Source: Cryptomeria japonica (taxonomy: Eukaryota > Streptophyta > Pinopsida > Cupressales > Cupressaceae). From it: a stretch of DNA of 64,000 nucleotides. A program made the translations under genes and the position numbers. The notes under the pieces are model-generated. The model worked only from the letters and a program-made list of their open reading frames with translations, did not search any database and was not told the origin of the DNA. Of this stretch, positions 43,918 to 56,069 are shown piece by piece (positions within the stretch are counted from its first letter, which is position 1; each line of letters begins with the position of its first letter). The stretch lies in contig NC_081408.1 in the NCBI RefSeq assembly GCF_030272615.1, forward strand, positions 401,355,889 through 401,419,888, written 5' to 3'.

Positions 43918-45969
43918 ACTATAAGAATGATCACATAATTTAATTAAGATTTAAGGTAGCCATAAGGCACTATACAATAAATGGCGTCGAAAACACAAGA
44001 ATAGGACAAGTACTTGCATAAAGAGAAACATACGTTGATTGGGTGCTTACCATGATACCTACTTGATCAAATCAACTTCATATATGAGTCATGGAGAATA
44101 AAGGGGAAAAAATTAGTGTCTTTACTATGCTTCTCTTCCTTGATCAATCAAATTTATTATGTTAGATTATGTGTTGCGATAGCATCCTTATTCAATTTTT
44201 GTTTGAGGACAATCTTCTATGTCATGTTTTTGTGTGATATCCAATATAATGGGATAGGCCTTACAATTCCACCTTCATCGTGTGATAGATAATTCACCCC
44301 AATTGTTTTGCATGTTAGGATTATGGAAATAGTTTTTGTAGATCTTGTTAGGATCTCCTTGTATCTACCATTTGTTGTATTTAAATGTTATAATTTGTGT
44401 ATATTTGAGAATATTTTTAAAGGACTATGTATTGGAACCCTCAATTTTTGCAAAATTTAGGGTTTCCTAAATAAGAAAAATCAATAAAAACCCTAAAATT
44501 GCATACACTGTGAAGACATATTAAATTTGAATGGAGCTTGATGTTTCAAATTTCCACACTATATGTGGGGTAAATGTGGCTCCCATAAGGGTAAAGCCTA
44601 GCATATAGTTTTGAAAGGGGACCGATATATGTCATAAAAGAATTAATGAGCATCAAAGCATGCAAAAATAAATATTGCTTTCAAGTATAAAGTTATATTA
44701 TTTAAATTAATTTAATTTAAGTAATAATTCATTATTTAAATTAATTATTTAAAAAGGGTCATAAAATTAAAATGATTATGCCCATGATATTATAAGTGGT
44801 GGGCCTGGTGTCTTCAGACATGTAGTGTCACAGTTAAAACACTTTGTTGGTGAAGCGGCCACCAAGGTTCAAACCCATGTTGGGCTATTGTGCTCACAGG
44901 CCTTGTGTCTTCGCTGGGTCGTTCTTCTTGCGGGTTTGAACAAGTGAAGTGTGGGGATGAGGTCCCCTAGTTGTGGCCTCACCGGTTCATAGCTCCAAGT
45001 CAAAAGTGTTTCACATGGAGCTGGAGGGCATGTCATGCCAGCGTTGTCGGTCACATTAAAAAGTTTACCAAGCATTATTTAAAAAAAAAAAAAAGTGGTG
45101 GGCCTGGTGAAATTCAATTTCTCCAAAGTTCATAGAGGAGAGGATTTTAAGTAAAACAATCTCATTTAAATCATTGTTTAAATATTGGTGGATCCCCCCA
45201 TAATTCCAAGATAAATTTGTTATCGGCAAGACAAGTGTCATTGGCAAGACAAGAAAATGGTCTTGTCGAAACACATTGTCTCATCGAAAATAAATTCGAT
45301 TGGCAGGTGTATAACCTAACTCAGTGAAACTTATTCCAGCATACTCCCATCTCGTGCCAAGATTGGAAATTTGAAAACGCACTTTAGAAGTAGCATCAAT
45401 CTGGAATATAATTATACCAGGATATGAACAAGGTGGACATGTTGAAATATTTAAAAATTACCAAGCAAATGCAATTATAAGATTTACCAAAAAGATTGCA
45501 TCACATTGACGCGATGATTGCTAATATGCACAAAAAATTGTTTGTTGAGAATGCTTAAAAAATGTGCAACAAATACAATTGAAAAGTACAAAGCCGTGTT
45601 CCACAACCTTTGTGAAGCATCCTCCTTGTCTATAAAAGATAGAAGATTTGACACAAAGAATGGACGCAGACATGAAAGCATATCAAGGGAGACTTAAAAA
45701 TTGTTTCAACTGAGAAATATCAAGCATCGATATGTGTGGGAAGGTTGATTGCAAGGAAATGAGCAGATCGAACAAACTTCAAAAGGATCTTATTGAAATC
45801 TAAATGTCTCGCTGATAAAAGATTAAACTTGTCAAGACAAATATGTGTGAATTGTAATGCCCACCAAAATACCCTAGAGAAACTAACCATCTAATATGAA
45901 AATAGAGATAAAAAAAATTGTAAAACATCAATTATTACAACATATATAATCAACTACTCATATGCAATT
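43918..45969. other. AT-rich spacer containing a SINE
   Basis: No gene is visible. 44690-44790 is a run of TTTAAATTAATT words. 45220-45290 has opposed GGCAAGACAAG / CTTGTC words. The only identifiable element is the SINE at 44811-45092. Confidence 0.6.
44811..45092 (+). mobile_element. tRNA-type SINE with 17-bp target duplication
   Basis: A 282-bp insertion is flanked by AAGTGGTGGGCCTGGTG (44794-44810) and the identical AAGTGGTGGGCCTGGTG (45093-45109). The 5' part has a pol III internal promoter: GGTTCAAACCC at 44866-44876 matches box B, and TAGTGTCACAGTTAAAA at about 44823 is an acceptable box A some 40 bp upstream. The 3' end is a run of A (45081-45092). Long TSD, A tail and the absence of coding are diagnostic of a SINE moved by LINE machinery. 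The body I cannot assign to a named family. Confidence 0.88.
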
Positions 45970-46095
45970 AACATTCATGAAAGACTAACAATGTGACCAG
46001 ACATGAGATCTTGAACCATTTGCATATGTATCAATATCTATCTCAAATAATAGATGGTAACAACTGGAGCACTTAAATAAACATTCTCAAAATAG

Positions 46096-47550
46096 GTGAA
46101 ATCAGAGCGAATGGAGGGAATAGCGCAACTGGAGGGAAATTTGAATTCTGCGAATGGAGGGAATAACATGGCTAGTTCCTCTGGTTCAGTTGCCTCTGCA
46201 GCTCAAGGACAACTTGTCTCTTTGGGATCTATGATGGATGATGAGGATGGTCGAAAGGATGGGGACCCACGGCATCAGGACCCTCCTCTTGACTTTAAAA
46301 ATATTGAAGATTCTTCAAATCTGGGTCCCGAGAACTTGAACGCTGAGTTGGAAAAGATAGTTGAAGTGAAGGTTCTCAAACCCTAGAACAGCTTATTTGC
46401 AAACAAGCCCACTGGTAAATCAACTTTTCCCTCTGTGGAAGATATTTCTGATAGAAAGGTAGGCAAATTAACTATTGTAGTACCAGATGTGGTCATAGAC
46501 CATAGTATCTCTCTAATGGCTTTTTCTCTAGTGGGAAAATTTGTTGGACCAAGACCTAATATTGAAGTTGTTAGGTCTTTTGTGAAGAGAAAATGGAGGT
46601 TGAAAGGACAGGTTGATGTCTCAGCCCTGTCAAGAGGATTCTTTGTCTTTTCCTTCTCCTGTGGAGAAGATTTGGAAATGGCTCTGAGTGGAGGACCCTG
46701 GATGCTTGGGAAATCTTCTTTATCCTTAAGAAAGTGGTCTCCAAAAATGGAGCTCAATGATTCCTTTTTTGAATCTTCTCTGGTCTGGGTGCAGTTGCCT
46801 AGTTTGCCGCTTGAATTTTAGTTGGAGGATGTGTTCTCAGGCATTGCTAACTCCTTTGGGGAGCTTGTGGCTATAGATTCTATGATAGCAACATGAAAGA
46901 GACTGGTGTATGCGAGGATATGTGTTAATATCTCACAGAATATGGACCTTCCTAGCTCAATCAAAATAAATTCCAAGCTAGGGAAGTGGGAACAAGTTAT
47001 ACAGTTTGAATCCCTCCCTTTTGTGTGCTTCTCTTGTAAGAAAGTTGGACATTGGGAAAAGGCTTGTCCTAGCAACCCCAAGAATGCTTAGAAGCACAAC
47101 AATCATGTCAAACAGATCTGGAAAGAGAAGATGAATAAAAATGAGGAGGGTACAACGGAAGGAGGAAGTGGACTTCCTAGTAACTCAAAAGATATAACAA
47201 AGGATGAAAGGAAAGCTAGTCTTTCCAAGGATACTCTTCAGAAGGAAGTCAGAAAGGATGAAGAGAATATATTTGAAGTTAAAACAATCAATGGATTTGA
47301 TACTTTACAGATTCAAGACGAAGAAAATGTAAGTATAGAAGAAATTCTTGAAGATGGTGAGATTGGCGACATAAATGAATCACAATATGAGTCTCCAAAA
47401 GATACAAATAAGGAAAGTAATAAAGTGTGTCCAAAGGACTTTGAAGGTCCAGATGTTATCATTGAAAAAAAGACCCAGTTCAGATCGCCCCAGGTTAACC
47501 TTAACTCTCTATTTCAGAGTTTTGGAACTGAATCGCCCACCTCTTCTTAG
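46096..47550 (+). pseudogene. LINE ORF1 (DUF4283 and CCHC zinc knuckle)
   Basis: One frame runs from the ATG at 46096 to the TAG near 47548, with internal stops at about 46384, 46819, 46894 and 47089. The first 95 codons are low complexity and acidic. 46450-46820 encodes the DUF4283 domain found in plant L1 ORF1 (VGKFVGPRPNIEVVRSFVK, GGPWMLGKSSLSLRKW, VWVQLPSLPLEF). A CCHC knuckle CFSCKKVGHWEKAC follows at about 47027-47070. The tail is charged. ORF1 proteins bind LINE RNA. The 114 bp upstream would be the 5' UTR. Confidence 0.88.
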
Positions 47551-47816
47551 AGAAAAGGAGAACCTTGGAATAGTAAGCAATCTGCATATAAAGATGAAGA
47601 AGATGAAGAGATAATAGGAGTGGGAAAAAACAAAAACAAGAGAACAGGTTGTTCTAATGGGGTTAAAACTACAACCAGGTCTAAGGCAGATATTGTTCTT
47701 TCCAAATCCCCACAGGGATGTAAAACTATGAAGTGGCATAGGGACTAGGAGAGAAAATAAAATATAGCTAATGGAAGGCAGCGAACCATTCAGGAATCCT
47801 GCTCCTAGGTTTCCAA

Positions 47817-49359
47817 ATGAAGCTAATTTCCTGGAACATACAAGGCCTAAATGGTCTCCATAAACAGGATGTGCTAAGGAATTTTATTACAGATCATACA
47901 CCGGACATCATCCTGGTTCAAGAAACTAAAATGAGTAAGGAAAAAGTTGAAAAATTAAAATTCTTTAAACAGGGGGGTGTTTGTGGTAGTAGTTCTAATG
48001 GGGCGTTTGGTGGGGTTGCCATATTTTGGAATAAGAAAACCATTGATGGAGATCTCATTGATGAAGATGGTAATATCATTTCTATGAGAGTGAAATACAT
48101 TGCTGAAGGACAGGAATGGGTGGTCACCAACATTTATGCTCCAAATTCTAAAGCTGCTAGGAGTAAGTTTTGGGAAAAATCCAACAGAAAAGGGGGTTTT
48201 TTTCCCAGGATAGTTGGTTGTTGATGGGAGATTTCAACACCCCTCTGTAGGAGATTGACAAATTTGGAGGAACTCAAGCTCAACTGGATAGCAGGATTGA
48301 TCTTATGGACTTCATCAATGCCAATGCCCTTATTGACGTTGACCTTTTTGGAGCTTCCTACACTTGGTCTAATCGAAGGGATGGAGGAGATCTTATTCAA
48401 GTAAGGCTAGATAGATTTCTTATTACTCCTGACTGGGTCCTTAAGTATAGATGTTCTTTGTCTGTTATTAATAGAATATGATCGGACCATTATCCCATTT
48501 CTTTTGTTGTTTACTCTATTAAGGGAAAACGATGTTTTCCATTCCGGTTTGAAAAAATGTGGATTTCACACCCTTCTTTGGAAACTTCCATTTCCAAATG
48601 GTGTAATATTATTGTGGATGGCTCCTCCATGTTCAAAGTTGCTAAAAAATTAAGAAATATCAAAGACAACATTATTTGGAACAAAAAGGTTTTTCAAGAT
48701 ATTTTTGAATCCAAGAGAAAGCTTAAGGAGGAATTAGAGCAGATTCAAAACTCTATTCAGGAAGATGGTTATAAGAAGTTCCCCACGGCTAAAGAAGATG
48801 AGGTTCTAGCCAAATTACACAACACTATATCAAGAGAATAAATTTACTAGAGGCAAAGATCTAGGGCTATTTGGTTAGCAGCTTGTGATAGAAATACTAA
48901 ATTCTTTCATATGACATCAATGAAGCATAAAGCAGCTAGCAAAATTTCCAGATTAATTGTTGATGACAAAATTCTTGTCAAAGATGATGACATAGGTGAT
49001 GAAGCTGTTAGGTTCTTCTCTAACCTCTTGACAGGCAGCAAGGAAATTGAAATTATTACGTAGCAAGATATAGTTGATAATATTCATAAGATTATTGGAC
49101 CTAATCAGAATAAGATATTATATGTCATCCCTTCAGTTGATGAAATTAAAAAAGTTATTTTCTCCTTTCAAGGGGATAAAGCTCCGGGCCCGGATGGCTT
49201 CCCCATGTTTTTCTTTCAGGAATATTGGCACATTTTTGGGGCTGATAAGGCCAATGTTATCAAAGAATTCTTTGGATCCAGAAGAATTATTAAAGAAATT
49301 AACTCCTATCATTGCTCTAATTCCTAAGGTGGCTGGAGTTGATCCTATGGGTAAGTTTA
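47817..49359 (+). pseudogene. LINE ORF2, endonuclease and start of RT
   Basis: The ATG at 47817 begins MKLISWNIQGLNG, the APE endonuclease start, with QETKMS (catalytic Glu) and VVTNIYAPN. A frameshift near 48200 in a T/G run leads to LMGDFNTPL, WSNRRDGGDLI and SDHYPI, the remaining endonuclease motifs. 48557-48841 is the helical linker. 49140-49340 starts RT with GDKAPGPDGFPMFFFQ and IALIPKVAG, with shifts. The endonuclease nicks target DNA and RT primes on it. The piece ends at the TSD copy GTTTA (49355-49359). Confidence 0.88.
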
Positions 49360-50018
49360 TGTCATGCCCAAACTTTTCGGCACGAACGGAATAATTTTTT
49401 TTTTAAAAAAACATAACCTAATAAAACTAAGTTTGCTAAAATAATGCAGTATCAAGTCTTGTCTTAACTACGTTTGAATTCTTTTTCAACTAAAGTTAAT
49501 TTAAACAACTATATTAAGTAAGCAGGGTAATCTAAATTACATGCAGAAAGTTAACTCTCCAAAAGAATTATAATTATCTCATTAATTAATTTAATAGTAA
49601 ATTCATTTAAGCAAAAACCCCTAAATTAATCGACAAGAGATATTATTCATCTCAATTAATCTTTTAATCATTGTAGGAATTAAGTAAATTAACTCTAGCA
49701 ATTGGATTTTTAAACCCTATGATTTATCTTAACAATAACTATAATGTGTCTAAAATTTGACTAAAGGGCTAAATAAATTCATAATAAAAATTGTCCTATA
49801 AAGTTTTAATCTCGACAAGCCTAAATTTAGGTGGACTACAAATAATCCCCTATGGCCAAAATAACTTACAAAGTCATTATAATTTCCTAAAAGATTAAAC
49901 TCCAAAATAATTTTAAATTTAAAACATCATATTTAAATGTTTAAATATACATATATAAAATATGAATGTTTAAATAAAATAATTAAAACTCAAGTTAGAT
50001 ATATACGTTCATATTTTA

Positions 50019-50058
50019 AACTATATATATATATATACATATATATAAATATATATAT
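50019..50058. repeat. (TA)n microsatellite-like tract
   Basis: Alternating T/A with a few interruptions, repeated in shorter form near 50563 and 50636-50648. Confidence 0.85.
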
Positions 50059-50235
50059 TTTTTCATTAAACACATATTTATATATGAGGATATTTATTTT
50101 CTAAACAAAAATTACTATAAAAATACCCCATGTGACCTGATTAAATATATTATAAAATACCCTTTCATTTTATTCTTATTACTTTCAAGCTACACTAACC
50201 CGAACCGAGTTAGGGTTTTATCTTTTTTTTGTTGT

Positions 50236-50502
50236 GCAGGGAGGAGGGTCGAACTTTCCAAGCGGAGGCGGCTAGAGGCAGAGGTTTCACGCAGGGGGTG
50301 GCGTTTGGAGGGCGCAACCGCCGCAGCGGCGCCGTCGGCGCCACTGCAGGTCGCGGCTCGTAGCGGCGACCTCGGTTGCCTCTGCGAGGCACGGCCCGCA
50401 GCGGCGCTGCGGCGCCTCTGTGGAATGCGGCCCGCAGAGGGTCTGCGCCACCCGGGGGGGGCCATGGGAGCCTCGGCTCTGGGTCCCCTTGGGGGGTAGG
50501 GT
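50236..50502. other. GC- and CpG-rich block inside AT-rich LTR-like DNA
   Basis: About 265 bp rich in GCGGC, CGGCG and GCCGC words, sharply bounded on both sides by AT-rich DNA, with GGGGGTAGGGTTAGGG at its right edge. Open frames on both strands follow from composition, and none resembles a known protein. It could be the LTR promoter/leader or a captured fragment. Confidence 0.6.
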
Positions 50503-53425
50503 TAGGGTCCCCAAAATTTTGGTTTTTTAATTTATTTTTTTGATATAAAAAAATTACCAAATATATATATGTGATTATAAAGCTTTCAAAAACAGTTCCA
50601 CAGGTAGAGAGCATTATTAAAATATATAGATCCATATATATATATATTAGGAATAGATTTTTAATTTTGCCTAAATATGAATATATTTTTCATTGCTTCC
50701 TAAATTATGCAAAAATTAACAATGTATTGACAGCATGGAAATAGGGGAAATTTTTATTTTATTTACTTTAAATAATCTGATTATATTTCTTTTTCCTAAC
50801 ATCACATAAAGCATGTTTTTTTTTTTTCTAACTAACAGATTTAAATCAATTTATTTCTATTTCTTCTAAATACCTTGTTGCTAAAATTAGAGATAGACTA
50901 TTAATTTTAGATTTATTTTCTGCAATAAATAAAAGGGAAAAAAATTACAGAATTTAATAAACTTTATTCAGCAACTACATTAGTCTAGAATCATTTAAAT
51001 TAATCCTTAGAAATAGACAAATTAATTCTTTTTATCCGTAATTTAAAAAAAAGAATAGATATGCTTACTTTTCCATTATTTCAATATGCATCAGGAAATA
51101 AACTGAACTTTTATTTTCAGAAATAACATGCATACAACAAATATTATTTCAACAACTATAGGAACTTAATCCAAAAATAAACATTTCATTTTTGCAATAA
51201 TAGCTTAATAGAATAATGCATTTCTTTAAAGCATATTTAGAATACAATGTAGTCAACATTACAAATGGGTGAGATACCCCAACTAGTCTCTCATTTCTAT
51301 TAAATGAGGACTTTAATTAAAATGAATACATTTCTTTTTTAAAATAAATACAACATATAGTTTTTCTTTTACATTGCTGCAACTAAAATATAAAATATCT
51401 CATTCCCTAATCTTTTTCTGCAAATCAAGTAAATTCAACAACTCCTAGCTTGTCTTTTTCTTTTCTTTCCAAGCAACCTGCAAATAAATCCCAAGGCTAT
51501 GACCATGGAGAGCTCACCTCCCAGCCTAGGCTTTCCAGAAGCCACCCCCGAGCTTGGAGAACCAAGCCCTAGACAGGTTACACTCAGGCAAACACAACAA
51601 GCAAGGGAAAAACATACAACAAACACTTTCCCAACCAAGACTACACTTCATCACAAAATGTGATGAGTTTACATGGGTGGTAGTGGACCAAATACCCTGA
51701 GGAGACTGCAAGAATGGTAGATCACAAAGCCACCTCATGGAAAACAAAGATATAACATAAGTTCATTAACCCCACATCATTATGTCCCCCCAAGGCATTC
51801 ATGCCATACTTTCTCTCCTTATGACCCCAAATGCATAAACCAGGCCATGCAGCAAGGGTCACATATACACCCCTTGAGATCACTCTCATAATGAGAGCCT
51901 CTCACTCGAGGGTTGTCAAACTCCTACCACCTGCAAGACCATCCTACTCTCCCAAGAGTAGAAGGCCTTGGTTACTCCCAAATCATAGGAAATGCATAAA
52001 AGAATAAAAGATAGGTCGCATAATAATTTTCACAAAAGAAAATACAAGAAAAACAACTTTTACATACAAACAATCTTTCCAACATAAACATGCAACGTAA
52101 AAAGAAACAAAAGGAGAAGATGAACCAACCTTCAATCTACCCAAAGGTTTGCTAGAACTAGTTTGAGGATGAGCAGCCCAATTCCACAAATCCTTTCTTC
52201 TACACTTAGCCAAAATTCTATCCCAAAAACTATTCTTTTCAAAATTGCATGATCTCCAAAAATGGAGAGTGGGTGATTACCCACAAAGTCTCTCATTCTT
52301 GCCTAAAAAGACCTCAGTGAGAGTTCTCACAGGTTACTAAAACTGAAAAAGGAAAAAGTTAGAGAAAGTGGAAAAAGGATCTCACATCAAAAAGGAAGGT
52401 TATCTAACCTAGATGGCACCTTCTAATTTTGAATTTTCGCTCACCTTAGGAAACTCACTTTTTGAGGTGACTAAACAGTCACATGGGAGTAGACACATGC
52501 CTAAAAATACTCCTAACCCATAGGTATACCTTATGGACTTTAGGAAACACCTTTAAACTACCCCTAGGAGTCCACTTGACCCCTTATAAACCCATCTGAA
52601 GTTAACTTTCGGGTCAAACCTGAGTTGACCACTCCAAAGACTCTCTACCCAAGGAAAATTTAGAACCACATTCAAATGTTTGAAAAAGCTATGGTTGAAA
52701 CAACTCCCTCCAAGAGACAAGTCAAAAATCAAGACATAAATCAACACATGTGTCAAGTGACACAATAAAATACTTTACAAAATTACACATGAAATTTGTC
52801 TCTTGTTGGATTTACACAAATTAATAATTTAATTTAACACACATGCAACATTTACTTTCACAAATAAAATACGATACATACAGGGTGTTGTCTCTCCAAA
52901 TAGACAACCCCTGGTTTTACGAACGTACATAGGTCTAGGTTTGGTTCTCCATAATGTTTCCATGGTCACATGGATAATTTTTCTGCACATCTCAATTACA
53001 CATTAGTAATTCCAAATAACCTCATATTATATTTAACACATGAATAAGAATACACATCAAACACTCTACATACAATTTACATTTAAACAAATCGATATAT
53101 CTTATATCCAAATAAATCCACATAAGCAATTATCATAATCCTCATAATTTTGATCCATACATAAAACACACATCCTATTTCTATCATCATAGTAAAGTCA
53201 TGCAAATCCAATAATGACATACATCATCTCAAATTTATCCTATTCTAGAATCATATAGAGTTTTATATCTATAATGCATAGAAATGAAGTATCAATATAT
53301 ATCAGTGTTATCCAATCATGGAATCATATAAGTTCTAAATCCATAATGCAAAAAAATAAAGCATCCATAATAGTCTCAACATGAAAACACTGAAATGCTA
53401 GGATGAGTCGAGGTAGGGCCTCACA

Positions 53426-55530
53426 GTTTAGGCCAATAAGTCTTTGTAATTATTTTTACAAGATAATCTCAAAAGTCATGACTTCTAGATTGTTGGCTAT
53501 TCTTCCCCTTGTTATCTCTGAGGAGCAAAAAGGATTTGTCCCAGGCAGGCAGATTTTGGATTCTATAATTCTTGTGCATGAGAATATCCACTCTCTTAGT
53601 GTTGCAAACAAAGAGGGATTTCTCATAAAGCTGGATTTGGCAAAAGCCTATGATAGGGTTGAATGGCATGTTCTTTTTAGGATCATGGAGGCCTTTGGAT
53701 TTGATGAGAAGGTTATTAAAATCACTAGAGAGCTGATATCTACACCAAATTTTTCTATTCTTATAAATGGATCTCCGTCCAAATTTTTTAAATCTTCAAG
53801 GGGACTCAGGCAAGGAGATCTTATCTCACCTATTCTTTTCACTATTTTGGTAGAATGTTTGAGCAGGTTGATTCAAAAGTTGAAAGAGAATAGAACAATC
53901 AAAGGGTTGCAACCCTCTTCAGCTAATGTCTTCTACACACATCAACAGTTTGTTGATGATACAATATTGTTGGGATATTCTTCTGTTAGCAAAGCTTCTG
54001 CCTTCAAAGGTGCTCTTAGATCTTATTCCCTTGCTACTGGACAACAGGTTAATTGGGAGAAATCTGCTATTTACTTCATCAACACCCCATTGTTGAGGCA
54101 GCAGAGGATTGCTAACATAACTGGTTGTAAGGTTGAGTTTCTCCCCTCTACTTATTTGGGTTTCCCTCTTGGTTTGGCTCTTCCAAACTCTTTCTGGAAT
54201 TCTTTAATTGATAAGTTAAACAAAAATTGGCTGGTTGGAAAGGCTCTATGTTATCACAGGCTGGTAAGCTTCAGCTTCTTCAAGCCACTCTTTAGAATCT
54301 GCCTATTTATGCTCTTAGTTTGTTTAGTATACCGGTCAAATTTTCTGAAGCTTTAGAAAGAATTCATAAAAGATTTCTTTGGTCTGGTGTGGAAGATAAG
54401 AAAAGGATTGCTTTGGTTGCCTGGGATAAAGTATGTTCTCCTAAAAGCAATGGGGGGTTAGGTATTAAATCTCTTAAACCTTTCAACAAAGCTTTAACAA
54501 ATAGATTTGGAGGACATATGTTATTAAGAGAGATTGGAGTAGGGTGTGGTTTGATAAATACATACATAATCAGCCCACTCATTCTCTTCTCTATTCTAAA
54601 GATATCCCTGTTGGATCTTTTATATGGAATAGTATAATCAAATCTATTAAAGTTGCTAAAGCTGGAGCTAGATGGGTCCTTGGCAAAGGTAATAAAATGA
54701 GATTTTGGGAGGATGTCTGGATCAAAGATGAGCCTATTTTTAACCAGGATTGCAGCCATTTCATTGAAGACTATAAAAGGAGGTTTGTTTATATGGTATG
54801 TAATTATTGGGAGGAGAATAAATGGGTTAGACTTGATGCAGTTTATGCTAGATTTTCTTCTCTCCAACATGATTTGCTCTCTTTTTCTGTCAGCAAAGAT
54901 TTTGATGATGTTTTCTTATGGAAGAGTAATCCTAGGGGTAATTTTACTGTTGCCTCTGCTTATAAAAAAATTGCTACTCAAGCCTGCAACCCTATATGGA
55001 CTAAAGTTTGGAATAGATTCCTCATTCCTAAAGCTAATATGTTTTTTTGGCTTGCAACTCACAACAAGATTCTCACCATGGATAACCTAGTTCTAAGAGG
55101 ATTCATGATTCCTAATAGGTGTGAGTTATGTCAGAAAGAGGCTAAGTCTGTGGATCATTTGTTCATTCACTATTCTTTTACTTGGGAGATCTGTGGTAAA
55201 GTGTGGATGCAATGGAAAGTTGATTGGGTAATGCCGAATAGTTTTAAGGAAGTCCTTTGGCAATGGATTTTCCCTACCAAGCTTCCCATGATTAAGACCC
55301 TCTGGTCCTTTGTCCTTCCTATGACCTGTTGGCATATCTGGAAGGAGAGAAACAATAGAATTTTTAGGGAGACTAAGTGTTCTTCTCGGGTGGTTTTTGA
55401 AAATATTTGTAGGGCTATTAAAGAAAACATCAATACCATTCACAAAAGTAACAAGCAGTGTAGTTATATTAACATGACTGATAATGAGAAAAGCATCCTA
55501 ACTGAATGGAATTTGATACACAAGGTCTGA
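53426..55530 (+). pseudogene. LINE ORF2, remainder of RT and zf-RVT
   Basis: RT resumes with FRPISLCNYFYKIISK, GFVPGRQILDSI, IKLDLAKAYDRVEW, SRGLRQGDLISPILF and the active site QFVDDTILL (about 53947). After frameshifts near 54270 and 54540, the long frame 54544-55530 contains WVLGKGNKMRFWEDVW, and a zf-RVT domain with WTKVWNRFLIPKANMFFWLA, CELC, and a His/Tyr-containing end where HLFIHYSF replaces the usual HLF.HC. The catalytic FVDD is intact. The protein copies LINE RNA at the nick. Lesions are the frameshifts and the 4-kb insertion. Confidence 0.9.
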
Positions 55531-55539
55531 AAATCTGAT

Positions 55540-56064
55540 ATGAAGAGAAGAAGAGATAATGTTGTGTGGAGGTTCCCTCCTCGTGATTGGGTTAAGGTGA
55601 ACTTTGATGGTGCAGCTAAAGGAAATCTTGGGAATGCTGGAGGGGGAGGGGTCATCAGAAACTCTTATGGCTTTTGTGTTGCTGCGATTGCCTCTCCCTT
55701 TGGAGTTCAAAACAACCATGAGGCAAAAGCTCTGGCAATGTTAAAATGCCTTCAACTTGCTCAAAGATTTAATTTAAAAATAATTTGGCTGGAGGGGGAT
55801 TCCCTCAATATAATTCAGGCATTTAAAGGTATTAGTTCCCCTTCTTGGAATATCCAAAATATCATTAATAATGCTAAAAATTTGTTAGACGCCTATGATA
55901 GTGTGATTATTACCCATACCTTTAGTGAAGGTAATAGGGTAGCTGATTTGTTAGCCAATGAGGGGGTCATTTTAGCAGAGGATGTTAATTATATCAGAGA
56001 ATTATCATGTAAGAACAGAGCCCGAGAGCAATTATTTTTTGATAGAGTCCATGGTACATATTAA
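55540..56064 (+). pseudogene. LINE RNase H domain (RVT_3)
   Basis: A 174-codon open frame starting ten bases after the zf-RVT frame ends. The motifs KVNFDGAAKGNLG, NHEAKALAML, WLEGDSLNI and NRVADLLANEG carry the four acidic residues D, E, D, D. Plant L1 elements often end ORF2 with this archaeal-like RNase H. The frame differs from the preceding one by a stop (TGA at 55528) and a shift, so it is probably the continuation of ORF2 and not a separate gene. The domain itself looks intact. Confidence 0.85.
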
Positions 56065-56069
56065 TTTCA

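Larger units (their letters stand above)
49360..53425. mobile_element. 4.07-kb LTR-like insertion in the LINE (large solo LTR or non-coding element)
   Basis: Both borders carry GTTTA (49355-49359 and 53426-53430). The ends are TGTCATGCCC and GGGCCTCACA, an imperfect inverted pair with TG...CA termini, as in LTRs. Deleting the insertion and one GTTTA restores the LINE RT frame through FRPISLCN. Inside I find no primer site, no second copy of the ends, and no gag or pol motif. A very long solo LTR is the simplest reading, and a LARD with unrecognised short LTRs is the alternative. The interior is AT-rich except for a GC-rich block at 50236-50502. Strand is undetermined. Confidence 0.8.

Noticed and set aside
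27967-43922. Target duplication for the gypsy element
   Set aside because: AAAGG and ACTAT do not match, and the 3' LTR is shortened.
44866-44876. tRNA gene
   Set aside because: Box B is good but there is no cloverleaf. The 17-bp duplication and A tail show a SINE.
50190-50635. Overlapping Ala/Arg/Pro-rich open frames in the GC-rich block
   Set aside because: Several frames on both strands are open because of composition, and none has a recognisable domain.
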